From Lentisalinibacter sediminis (lineage in GTDB: Bacteria > Pseudomonadota > Gammaproteobacteria > Steroidobacterales > Woeseiaceae): a stretch of 64,000 nucleotides of DNA. The stretch covers positions 118,493 through 182,492 of the forward strand of contig NZ_JAPDRF010000009.1 of NCBI RefSeq assembly GCF_040706615.1. The letters are read 5' to 3'. The position numbers were made by a program, and so were the translations under genes. Position 1 is the stretch's first letter. Every line of letters starts with the position of its first letter. The notes beneath the pieces are model-generated. The model made no database searches. It was not told where the DNA came from and was given only the letters and a program-made list of their open reading frames with translations. Below are positions 1 through 7,513 of this stretch, piece after piece.

Positions 1-1
1 C

Positions 2-643
2 GAACGGATGCAGCCGGCCGGTGCCTGGGTGCACGTGGACGGGGCCTTCGGTCTGTGGGCGGCGGCCTCGCCGGCGCACCGCCATCTGGTCGAGGGTATG
101 GCGGCCGCCGATTCCTGGGCGACGGACGCGCACAAGTGGCTGAACGTGCCCTACGACAGCGGCGTCGCCTTCGTGCGGGACGGCGAGGCGCTGCGTGCGG
201 CGATGGCGATCACGGCCGAGTACCTGCCGCCTCCCGGCGCCCATCGCAGCCCGGCCGACTACACCCCGGAGCTCTCCCGCCGCGGCCGCGGCGTCGAGGT
301 GTGGGCGGCGCTGCGGCAGCTGGGCAGGGCAGGGGTCGCGGAACTGGTGCAGCGCTGCTGCGGGCATGCGCGGCGCTTCGCCGAGGGACTCGCCGCGGCC
401 GGCTACGAGATACTGAACGACGTCGTGCTGAACCAGGTACTGGTGAGTTTCGGCGATGCGGCGACGACGCTTGCGGTGATCGAGGGCATCCAGGCCGACG
501 GCACCTGCTGGTGCGGCAGGACGGTGTGGCAGGGCCGCACGGCCATGCGCATCAGCGTGAGCGGCTGGTCGACCGGCGAGGCGGACGTGGAGCGCAGCCT
601 GGCGGCCATGCTGCGGGTCGCGGAGCGGGTGCGCACCGGCTGA
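2..643 (+). CDS. Group II pyridoxal-dependent decarboxylase, C-terminal part
   Basis: The frame is open to the window edge, so the N-terminal half lies outside. The visible part holds two hallmarks of fold-type I group II PLP decarboxylases (glutamate, aromatic L-amino-acid and related decarboxylases): HVDGAFG, whose Asp pairs with the pyridine nitrogen, and DAHKWLNVPYDSG, whose Lys (codon at 134-136) binds PLP. The C-terminal small domain follows and the protein ends normally in a TGA. The substrate cannot be told from this part. It faces the convergent DUF2189 gene across about 30 bp. The family is secure; the specific enzyme is not. Confidence 0.88.
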   Translation, partial: ERMQPAGAWVHVDGAFGLWAAASPAHRHLVEGMAAADSWATDAHKWLNVPYDSGVAFVRDGEALRAAMAITAEYLPPPGAHRSPADYTPELSRRGRGVEVWAALRQLGRAGVAELVQRCCGHARRFAEGLAAAGYEILNDVVLNQVLVSFGDAATTLAVIEGIQADGTCWCGRTVWQGRTAMRISVSGWSTGEADVERSLAAMLRVAERVRTG

Positions 644-676
644 CGGAGCCGGGGCCCGGCGCTCGCTGGCAGGACA

Positions 677-1474
677 CTAGTCGGCGGGCGGCCAGGCACT
701 CGCGTCGATGGTCTCCCGGTAGGCGTGGAAGGTGGCGTGGCCGAGCAGCGGCATCACCACCGCCAGGCCGAGGAAAGCGGTGGCGAAACCGAGCAGGATG
801 CAGCTCACCACGAGGGCCGCCCACACGACCATCGCCGCCTTGTTCCGCAGCACGGCGTTCACACTGGTGACGACCGCCGTGACGGTGTCCGTCCGGCGGT
901 CCGCGATCATCGGCAGCGAGAAGGCGCTGGCGGCAAAGACAATACTCGCGAAGATGGCGCCCACCGCGCTGCCGATGCCGAGGAAGGGGACGAGGTCGCG
1001 CCAGGAGTGGTTCGTCTCCACCGGGAAGAATATGTGCACCATCGAGGCGGCCCGGGCCCAGACGAGGAAGACCACCAGCACGACGATGGCGTAGACCAGG
1101 GCGTTGCCGACGTGCTGGGAGGTCTCCCGGATGCCCTCGGCGAGCGTCGGCCGTGTGCCCCGTTCCAGCTGGCGGGAGATCTCGTACACGCCGATGGCCA
1201 TGAGCGGGCCGACGAACAGAAAGCCCGAGGCCATCGCCAGCAGCAGCCAGACGCCGCCGAGCTTCCAGGCGACGAGGCCGGCCGCGTAACTCGCGAACAT
1301 GACGACGACCCCGTAGCACAGGCTCTGCCGCGGCGCGGCGCGGAGATCGTGCCAGCCCCGTCGCAGCCAGCCGAACGCCGCCAGCGGAGGCAGGTCCCGG
1401 CACGGCGCCACGAACGGCAGTTCTTCCGGCTTCCCCCCGGCGGGTTGCCGCGTCTCGTTCTCGCTGGTCATCAT
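677..1474 (-). CDS. DUF2189 family integral membrane protein
   Basis: This is a 265-residue polytopic membrane protein with about six hydrophobic segments. It has the DUF2189 pattern: a soluble N-terminal stretch ending in FGWLRRGWHDL, followed by a Gly-rich membrane core with GPLMAIGVYE. The family is of unknown function and is often found near respiratory or stress genes in proteobacteria. It is a single gene, convergent with the decarboxylase and divergent from the DUF4097 gene, with which it shares a gap of about 90 bp. I see no catalytic motif. Confidence 0.85.
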   Translation of the reverse strand: MMTSENETRQPAGGKPEELPFVAPCRDLPPLAAFGWLRRGWHDLRAAPRQSLCYGVVVMFASYAAGLVAWKLGGVWLLLAMASGFLFVGPLMAIGVYEISRQLERGTRPTLAEGIRETSQHVGNALVYAIVVLVVFLVWARAASMVHIFFPVETNHSWRDLVPFLGIGSAVGAIFASIVFAASAFSLPMIADRRTDTVTAVVTSVNAVLRNKAAMVVWAALVVSCILLGFATAFLGLAVVMPLLGHATFHAYRETIDASAWPPAD

Positions 1475-1566
1475 GCGTCCCCCCCGGGTCCGAATTTAAA
1501 CCGAATGCCCTGCTCATTGCATCCATGGGTGATGCAGCATGATCATTCGCGACAAAGGAGACGACC

Positions 1567-2295
1567 ATGCGGACAGTGAGGACAGTGACGACCGCGGCAG
1601 CCGTCGCACTGCTGGCTGCGCTGCCGGCTGCGGCGGAACATACGGAAGTCATCGAGCTCGAGCTGGAGGCCGAGGGCCTCGACCGGCTGGAGATCGAGAC
1701 CGGCGCGGGGCCGATGGAGATCACCGGCGTGCCGGGCGCGGACCGCATACGGGTGCGGGCGGAGATCCACTTCCCGGATGCCGATGCCGAAGAGGCCGCG
1801 GAGATCCTCGCCGAGCAGGTCCGCCTCACCCTGGAGCGGGGTGTCGCGGCGGCTGAGCTCGTCGCCGAACTGCGGCAGACCGGCTGGAGCTCGTTCTGGG
1901 GCGAGCATCCCACCATGAGCGTGGACGTGCGCGTGCCCGAGCGCTTCGCGCTGGAGGTGGAGGACGGCAGCGGCTCGCTCGCCATCAGCGACGTCCGCGG
2001 CGACATCGACGTGGAGGACGGCTCGGGCTCGCTGGTGCTCACCCGGGTGGGCGGCACCGTGGAGATCGACGACGGTTCCGGTTCCCTGGCCGTCCAGGAC
2101 GCCGGCGGCGACGTCGTGATCGACGACGGCTCGGGCAGCCTGTCCGTGCGCGACGTGGCGGGCAGCGTCACCGTGGACGACGGTTCCGGGGGCATCACCG
2201 TCACCGGTGTGGCGGGCGATCTCACGGTGATGGATGCCGGCAGCGGCAGCCTGCGTTTCGACGATATCGGCGGCGAGGTGGACGTGCGCGACTAG
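1567..2295 (+). CDS. Exported DUF4097-type beta-strand repeat protein
   Basis: The 242-residue product starts with a signal peptide (RTVRTVTTAAAVALLAALPAAAEH) behind a good ribosome-binding site (AAAGGAG, spacer 6). The C-terminal half is built of about six near-identical repeats of 18-19 residues, each containing DGSGSL or a close variant. This is typical of DUF4097 or putative adhesin proteins, which fold as a right-handed beta-helix-like solenoid. The acidic DGSG turns could bind cations, but that is inference. The repeats are also visible in the DNA between about 1950 and 2270. It is a single gene facing a convergent hydrolase gene. A periplasmic or surface location is expected. Confidence 0.82.
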   Translation: MRTVRTVTTAAAVALLAALPAAAEHTEVIELELEAEGLDRLEIETGAGPMEITGVPGADRIRVRAEIHFPDADAEEAAEILAEQVRLTLERGVAAAELVAELRQTGWSSFWGEHPTMSVDVRVPERFALEVEDGSGSLAISDVRGDIDVEDGSGSLVLTRVGGTVEIDDGSGSLAVQDAGGDVVIDDGSGSLSVRDVAGSVTVDDGSGGITVTGVAGDLTVMDAGSGSLRFDDIGGEVDVRD

Positions 2296-2309
2296 CGCGA
2301 CCAGTGCGA

Positions 2310-3311
2310 CTAGCGTGACTCGGGGCCGGCCGCCGGGGTCGCCGACGGCGGGTCCTGGCGCACCCGCACCAGCACCAGATCGAGCAGCTGTCGGATGACC
2401 TCCGGGCGGTCCGGCTCGATGTGCAGCCCGTCGGTCCAGAGCAGGTCGACGGCGGGCTCCCGCGCGGCGATGGCGGGCAGCGGCGCGAGGGCTTCCGGCG
2501 GCAGGCGCTCGTCTTCCCGCGCCGCGATAATGACCGCCGGGCGCGGCGGTATGGCCTCCACCCAGCGCGCCGTGCGGAAGCTCTCGGCGTAGATCAGCGT
2601 GTAGAAGAGCTCGGTCATCACCGCCCGCCGCCAGTCGGCGGGGAAGTCCTCGCGCAGGTTGTGGGCCAGCCAGGCGTGGTTGTCGCCGGCGCCGTGGATC
2701 AGCCAGACCCGCCGGAAGCGCTCGTCCAGCGCGCCGGCGGCCGCGGCGAAGGGGACGCCCAGGCTGACGCCCACGAGCTCCGTGCGGGCCGGATCCGCCC
2801 AGGGCTGTGCGAGCAGCCAGTCGAGCGCGAGCGACAGGGCCGGCGGCGTGTCCAGGAAGGCCTGCTGGATAGACGGGATGGCACTCAGGATCTGCCCCAG
2901 GCCGCGGAGGCGATGACTGCCCTCGTAGGGATAGTCGATGGCCGCGTAGGCGACCCCGTCCGGCACGCCGGCCAGCTCCACCGCGTCCTTGCCCGTGCGG
3001 TGGCCGCCCAGCAGCAGCAGCACGGGCACGCGCTCTCCCGGCGCGACATCCGGCCACCGTACGCGCAGGTCGACGCGGAGCCCGGTGTCGGCGGCGAGGG
3101 ACAGGATCTCGTCCAGGTAGCCGCCCGGCGCCGCAGCGGCGGGGTCGGCGGTGTCCACGGTGGTCGCTACCAGTGTGCCGTGCCGGGCGATCAATCGGTC
3201 CCGCTGCTCGCTGCGCATGTCGGCGACCCAGAACGCGAGCGCGGCCAGGGCGGCCACGCCAATGGCGATGGCAATCGTGATGGCGATAGAGATGGCGCGC
3301 CGCTGCCTCAC
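2310..3311 (-). CDS. Membrane-anchored alpha/beta hydrolase
   Basis: The 333-residue protein has one N-terminal membrane segment (residues about 6-30), then a periplasmic-type alpha/beta-hydrolase domain. The nucleophile elbow is GVSLGVP near residue 180. Later acidic and His candidates are AREDERLP and DGLHIEPDRP, giving a plausible Ser-Asp-His triad. The loop LLLGGHRTG before the first helix fits an oxyanion-hole turn. The substrate is unknown; a dienelactone-hydrolase or esterase-like role is likely. It lies between the convergent DUF4097 gene and a terminator belonging to the TonB receptor gene. Confidence 0.8.
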   Translation of the reverse strand: MRQRRAISIAITIAIAIGVAALAALAFWVADMRSEQRDRLIARHGTLVATTVDTADPAAAAPGGYLDEILSLAADTGLRVDLRVRWPDVAPGERVPVLLLLGGHRTGKDAVELAGVPDGVAYAAIDYPYEGSHRLRGLGQILSAIPSIQQAFLDTPPALSLALDWLLAQPWADPARTELVGVSLGVPFAAAAGALDERFRRVWLIHGAGDNHAWLAHNLREDFPADWRRAVMTELFYTLIYAESFRTARWVEAIPPRPAVIIAAREDERLPPEALAPLPAIAAREPAVDLLWTDGLHIEPDRPEVIRQLLDLVLVRVRQDPPSATPAAGPESR

Positions 3312-3374
3312 GGCCGCCCCCGGTGTTTCCCGCGCGTGTTCATGGGCCGGATTCTAGGGCACGGCGCACGCGCA

Positions 3375-3404
3375 TAAAAAAACCGGGCCGCTCGGGCCCG
3401 GTTT
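3375..3404 (-). terminator. Rho-independent terminator of the first TonB receptor gene
   Basis: A perfect 10-bp stem, AAACCGGGCC (3380-3389) paired with GGCCCGGTTT (3395-3404), has a 5-nt loop. Read on the minus strand it is followed by a U-run from the A-tract at 3375-3382. It lies 24 bp after the stop of the 3428-5857 gene. Confidence 0.88.
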
Positions 3405-3427
3405 CCGGTCGCCGGACTGCCCCGTAG

Positions 3428-5857
3428 TCAGCGGAAGTTGCGGCGGTAGGTCACGCCGAAGGTGAGCGGCTGATTCACCGTGACCCGACGCTTCGCGTAG
3501 CGGTTGTTGATGAATTGATCGCCCTGCTCGTCGAACACGTTCGCGATGTAGGCACCGACGCTCCACTTGTCGGCATCGATACCGGCACGCAGGTCCAGCA
3601 CGCTGTAGGAATCCTGGATGGTCGGCGGCGGCGATACTACCGTGGCCTCTAGCCCGGCCAGCGCATTGATGGACTCGCCCGTGTAGGTGTAATCCGCGCG
3701 AAGGAACGGCGTACCGCCGAACAGCGTCGTGTCCTGGAAGGTTCGTTCGATGGAGAGCGAACCTTTCCAGTCCGGCGTGATGGGCAGGCGGGTGCCGTCC
3801 ACGGCCTCCACGGCCGCACCCGTGCCCGGGAACAGCGTCGCACTCTCCGAGATCTCCGCCTCGTTCCAGGCGAGCGTTGCATCCAGCGACCAGCCCGGGG
3901 CCGGCACAAAGGAGGTCTGCACCTCCACGCCGTCGATCGTCGCCTCCGGGAAGTTGACCACGCCGAGCTGGAAGACGCCCTGCTGCGGATCGTTCACCTG
4001 GAGCTGGATGTCGTCCCAGATCATGTGATAGCCGACGACGCTCAGGAACAGCCGGCCGCCGGCCGTCGTCGTCTTGTAGCCCACCTCGTAGTTCTGGACC
4101 ATGTCGGAGTCGTACTTCCGCGGCAAGACCGAGTTCGGGCGCAGCGCGTTGGCGCCGCCGCTGCGGAAGCCCTCGGAGTAGGTGAGATACGCCAGGCTCC
4201 GATCGCTGAAGTTGTATGTCACATTGACCTTAGGCACGAAACCGTCGTCGCTCTCGTCACCGCTGCCATCGGTAAACACGAAATCGGTCTCCGGGTTCGG
4301 CACGGGACCCTGCTGCAGTGCGCCGAGCACCTGCCTCTCCTTGCGGTCCACCTGATACCAGCGGCCGCCGGCCGTAACGGTCAGGCTGTCCGTGAGGTAG
4401 AACGTGGCCTCGCCGAACAGCGCGAACTGGTCGATCTCCGAGTCGTAGATGCCGAAGAACCAGTCGCCGGGTCGCACCGAGGGATCGGAGAAGTCCCAGC
4501 TACCCGGTGGCAGGCCGTTCAGCGACGGGTTGTAAGCGTTATACGCGAGGTAATAGAAGGCCGGTGAACCTGCGAAGTTCTCCGCGCCCGCCTTGTAGAT
4601 ATCGGTATCCTCGAAGCTCTGGTAGAAGAGCCCCACGATGCCGCGCCAGCGGCTGTCATCGACTTCGGGCGTGGACCAGCGTGCCTCGATGCTGAAGCGC
4701 TCGGACTGAAGGTTATCCAGGTTGTACCCGCGGACCACTTCGCCGCCGAAGTCGTAGAAATAGAAGTCGTAGTCCGTGCCATAGACATCGTTGAAATAGG
4801 CTTCGTCCGCGTCGCTCAGTTCCTGAAATGCGAACATGTACTCGGTGCCATCCGCTTCGTAGTCCACCTCGCGGTCGAAGTAGGACACGCTGAACATGAA
4901 GTCGCCGATGCCGGTGGATCCTTCCAGGGTCAGCGCCAACTGGTACCAGTCCTCCTCGAATCGTTCGTCGAAGAAGCGCACCTGTTCGAGATCGGATTGG
5001 TCGAAGTCCTTGTCGCCGAAACCGTCCGCCTCGGTCGACTGGAAGATGGCAGTGGTATCGACGGTCCAGCGGTCGTTCGGGAACCAGCGCAGTGCGGCGC
5101 GGCCGCCCGAAATGGTCGTGGTATTGATGTCGTCTTCCACGAACTCCTCGTTCGTGTACGTGCCGCCGGGGCTGGTGCCGAGTACGTTGTCGATGAAGCC
5201 CGCTTCCTCCGCGGTGAAGCCGACGAGCCGCAGTGCGAGCTTGTTATCCGCCAGCGGGATGTTGAGCATGCCGCTGACGTCGTAACCGGTGTCGCCGTCG
5301 GCGACCTGATTCGCCTCGAGCTCCACCCAGGCATCGAAGGCGGTCGGGTCCGGCTTGTTGGTGATAATGCGCAGCGTGCCGGACTGGGATGCGTCGCCGA
5401 ACAGCGTGCCCTGGGGGCCGCTCAGCGCTTCCAGGCGGGCAATGTCGACGAGGCGCGGGTCCGGGTTCAGGCCGGAGGCCGTGATCGGCTGTTCGTCGAG
5501 ATACACGCTACTGGATGGGCCGGTGCCGAAATCGATGCCCGATGCTGCAACGCCGCGGAAGACCACGTTGTTGCCCGCCGGCTCCCTGCGCGCCAGCGCG
5601 AGACTCGGGATCTTGCCGACGTAATCGTCGAGGCTCTGGAGACCCTGGCGGACGATGTCATCCGTGGTGAAGGCCCGGATCGACATCGGGATGTCGGCGA
5701 GACTCTCCTCGCGTTTCGTCGCGGTGACGACGATTTCCTCGATGGCGTCGCCCTGGGTCTGCGCGTAGGCGCTGGGTCCAGCGAGTGCCGCAGATACTGC
5801 GGCGGCGATGGCACTTCCGCTGTACGCGGCAGCACCGAAGTGTTGATTATCGGCCAT
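3428..5857 (-). CDS. TonB-dependent receptor
   Basis: The 809-residue protein has a signal peptide ending in SAYAQT and then EEIVVTATKREE, a TonB-box and plug start typical of the family. A plug domain follows (residues about 50-165), then a 22-strand-type barrel ending in the aromatic C-terminal sequence FGVTYRRNFR. The length is usual for receptors that import iron complexes, cobalamin or organic nutrients with TonB-ExbB-ExbD. The ligand cannot be inferred; it is of the general type annotated as an oar-like or nutrient receptor. The ATG follows GGGAGAGACAGCA, and a terminator sits just downstream. The upstream gap holds an inverted repeat and is shared with the divergent hydroxylase gene. 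Confidence 0.93.
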   Translation of the reverse strand: MADNQHFGAAAYSGSAIAAAVSAALAGPSAYAQTQGDAIEEIVVTATKREESLADIPMSIRAFTTDDIVRQGLQSLDDYVGKIPSLALARREPAGNNVVFRGVAASGIDFGTGPSSSVYLDEQPITASGLNPDPRLVDIARLEALSGPQGTLFGDASQSGTLRIITNKPDPTAFDAWVELEANQVADGDTGYDVSGMLNIPLADNKLALRLVGFTAEEAGFIDNVLGTSPGGTYTNEEFVEDDINTTTISGGRAALRWFPNDRWTVDTTAIFQSTEADGFGDKDFDQSDLEQVRFFDERFEEDWYQLALTLEGSTGIGDFMFSVSYFDREVDYEADGTEYMFAFQELSDADEAYFNDVYGTDYDFYFYDFGGEVVRGYNLDNLQSERFSIEARWSTPEVDDSRWRGIVGLFYQSFEDTDIYKAGAENFAGSPAFYYLAYNAYNPSLNGLPPGSWDFSDPSVRPGDWFFGIYDSEIDQFALFGEATFYLTDSLTVTAGGRWYQVDRKERQVLGALQQGPVPNPETDFVFTDGSGDESDDGFVPKVNVTYNFSDRSLAYLTYSEGFRSGGANALRPNSVLPRKYDSDMVQNYEVGYKTTTAGGRLFLSVVGYHMIWDDIQLQVNDPQQGVFQLGVVNFPEATIDGVEVQTSFVPAPGWSLDATLAWNEAEISESATLFPGTGAAVEAVDGTRLPITPDWKGSLSIERTFQDTTLFGGTPFLRADYTYTGESINALAGLEATVVSPPPTIQDSYSVLDLRAGIDADKWSVGAYIANVFDEQGDQFINNRYAKRRVTVNQPLTFGVTYRRNFR

Positions 5858-5920
5858 TGCTGTCTCTCCCAGTTTTGCTTAATACTACTCAAGCGTGGCG
5901 AAAGAGCAAATGATGTTTAC

Positions 5921-5970
5921 AGCTGTATCTGTCGTGACAGCTTGATTGCTATACCGAAAAGCGTCATATG
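5921..5970. promoter_or_regulatory. Divergent promoter region with inverted repeat
   Basis: An inverted repeat, AGCTGT (5921-5926) and ACAGCT (5937-5942), lies between the TonB receptor and hydroxylase genes. Overlapping its end is a possible sigma-70 promoter for the plus-strand gene: TTGATT (5942-5947), a 17-bp spacer, and CATATG (5965-5970). The promoter call rests on hexamer resemblance only. Confidence 0.35.
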
Positions 5971-6011
5971 TTGGCTGTTCGCCACAAGACGAATCGCAAC
6001 AGGCGGTAGCC

Positions 6012-6572
6012 ATGAAAATCGATCAGCCCCTGAAAGAACTCGGTGACATCGACGTCGAACCGCTGCGTGCCGCGATCCTCGGCCAGGACGATTCGGCGTG
6101 GAACGAGCAGGAATACCGCCAGCAGGAGTACGAGGTCCACAAGCGCACCACTTCGATCGTGATGATATTCACGGACGGCAAGAACTGGCCGGAGATCGCG
6201 GTGCGCAAGGAGCCCGGCTGGGACCGTCTGGCCGACGCCGCGCTGCCACTGATGCAGGACATCATCGCCCGCTATTACCCGCCCGGCGGTACCATCATCC
6301 GCGCCATGGCGGCGCGGCTGGCTGCCGGAGCGCGTATCGATCCGCACAGGGACTCCCACCCGTCGTTCCATGCCAGCCACCGGATCCATATTCCGATTAC
6401 CACCAACACGCGGGTGCGTTTCATGATCGACGGTCGCCCGCACCGGCTCGAGGTGGGCAAGGTCTACGAGCTCAACAACCAGTTGTTGCACAGCGTCATG
6501 AACAAGGGCGCCGAGGACCGCATCACGTTCATCTTCGATTACCTGCCGCCCGGCGCCGTGCGCGCGGCGTGA
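6012..6572 (+). CDS. Aspartyl/asparaginyl beta-hydroxylase family protein (2-oxoglutarate/Fe(II) oxygenase)
   Basis: The 186-residue protein has the facial triad of Fe(II)/2-oxoglutarate dioxygenases: His112 and Asp114 in IDPHRDSHPS, then His160 in NQLLHSVMN. Arg170 (EDRITFIFDY) is placed to bind 2-oxoglutarate. The fold matches the aspartyl/asparaginyl beta-hydroxylase cupin family, and the size suits the stand-alone bacterial form. I chose ATG 6012 over an upstream in-frame start because AGGCGG precedes it and conserved sequence starts there. It overlaps the next gene by 4 bp (GTGA), so the two are probably translationally coupled. The substrate is unknown; a protein, peptide or small molecule is possible. 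Confidence 0.88.
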   Translation: MKIDQPLKELGDIDVEPLRAAILGQDDSAWNEQEYRQQEYEVHKRTTSIVMIFTDGKNWPEIAVRKEPGWDRLADAALPLMQDIIARYYPPGGTIIRAMAARLAAGARIDPHRDSHPSFHASHRIHIPITTNTRVRFMIDGRPHRLEVGKVYELNNQLLHSVMNKGAEDRITFIFDYLPPGAVRAA

Positions 6573-7483
6573 CTATTCTCGTTGCCACCTCCGTGGTGCG
6601 CGGCAGCCACCAGGGCGAGAGTCACGGTGGCATCTACCTGATAGACCTCGAGCGCGAGCGTGTGGTGCAGACCGTCGACTGGAACACGGCTGACATCGAC
6701 TGGCAGGGGCGCGGCTGGGACCGCGGGCTCAGGGGCATCGCCTTCGACGGCGAGCGTGTCTACGTTGCGGCGAGCGATGAGCTGTTCGCCTATACGCCCG
6801 ACTTCCGGCTCATCGACTCCTGGCGCAACCCGTATCTCAGGCACTGCCACGAGATCGCGGTGTACGAGCGTCGGCTCTATCTCACCTCCACCGGCTACGA
6901 CGTGCTGCTCGGGTTCGATCTGGACGCCGAGCGTTTCTGCTGGGGTCTGCACGTCGTGCGCGGTCACGGCGATTTCCGCGGCACCCCTTTCGATCCCGTC
7001 GAGGGTCCTGGTCCCGAGCCCGGCAATCGCCTGCACCTGAATATGATCCACTGTGACGACCGCGGCATGCATTTCAGCGGATTGCGGACCGGGGCGCTGC
7101 TCACCTACGACGGTCGGCGCATCGCCGCGCGGGTCGGCCTGCCCCGGGGCGTGCACAATGCGAGGCCTTTCCTGGACGGTGTGCTGTTCAACGATACTCA
7201 GGCCGATGTCGTTCGCCACGCCACCCCGGAGCGCGAGCAGGCGTTCCGCGTGCCGGTGTACGACCCGGCGGAGCTCACCCACACCGATCTCGACGATTCG
7301 CGCATCGCGCGTCAGGCCTTCGGTCGGGGGCTGGCCGTCATCGACGACCATCGCATCGCGGCCGGGTCCTCGCCGTCGACCGTCGCGATACACGATCTGG
7401 CTGCCGGCCGCACGCGTACGGTGGTGACGCTCACGAAGGACATCCGCAACGCGGTCCATGGTCTGGAGGTCTGGCCGTACTGA
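6569..7483 (+). CDS. Uncharacterised beta-propeller-like protein
   Basis: The 304-residue product begins with GTG inside the upstream stop (GTGA). It has repeated blocks of about 45 residues with patterns such as GIYLIDLE, GLRGIAFDG..VYVAASDELF and RLYLTSTGYDVLLGFDL, which suggest a six-bladed propeller. It has no signal peptide and is rich in conserved-looking His, Asp and Cys residues (HLNMIHCDDRGMHFSG, RGVHNARPF). It resembles the uncharacterised TIGR03032/DUF4915-type proteins, but I do not claim membership. Tight coupling to the 2-oxoglutarate hydroxylase and the facing TPR-sulfotransferase point to a shared modification pathway (inference). Confidence 0.75.
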   Translation: MTILVATSVVRGSHQGESHGGIYLIDLERERVVQTVDWNTADIDWQGRGWDRGLRGIAFDGERVYVAASDELFAYTPDFRLIDSWRNPYLRHCHEIAVYERRLYLTSTGYDVLLGFDLDAERFCWGLHVVRGHGDFRGTPFDPVEGPGPEPGNRLHLNMIHCDDRGMHFSGLRTGALLTYDGRRIAARVGLPRGVHNARPFLDGVLFNDTQADVVRHATPEREQAFRVPVYDPAELTHTDLDDSRIARQAFGRGLAVIDDHRIAAGSSPSTVAIHDLAAGRTRTVVTLTKDIRNAVHGLEVWPY

Positions 7484-7513
7484 GGCGCCGGCGGGTGGGG
7501 CCGGCCGGCCATC

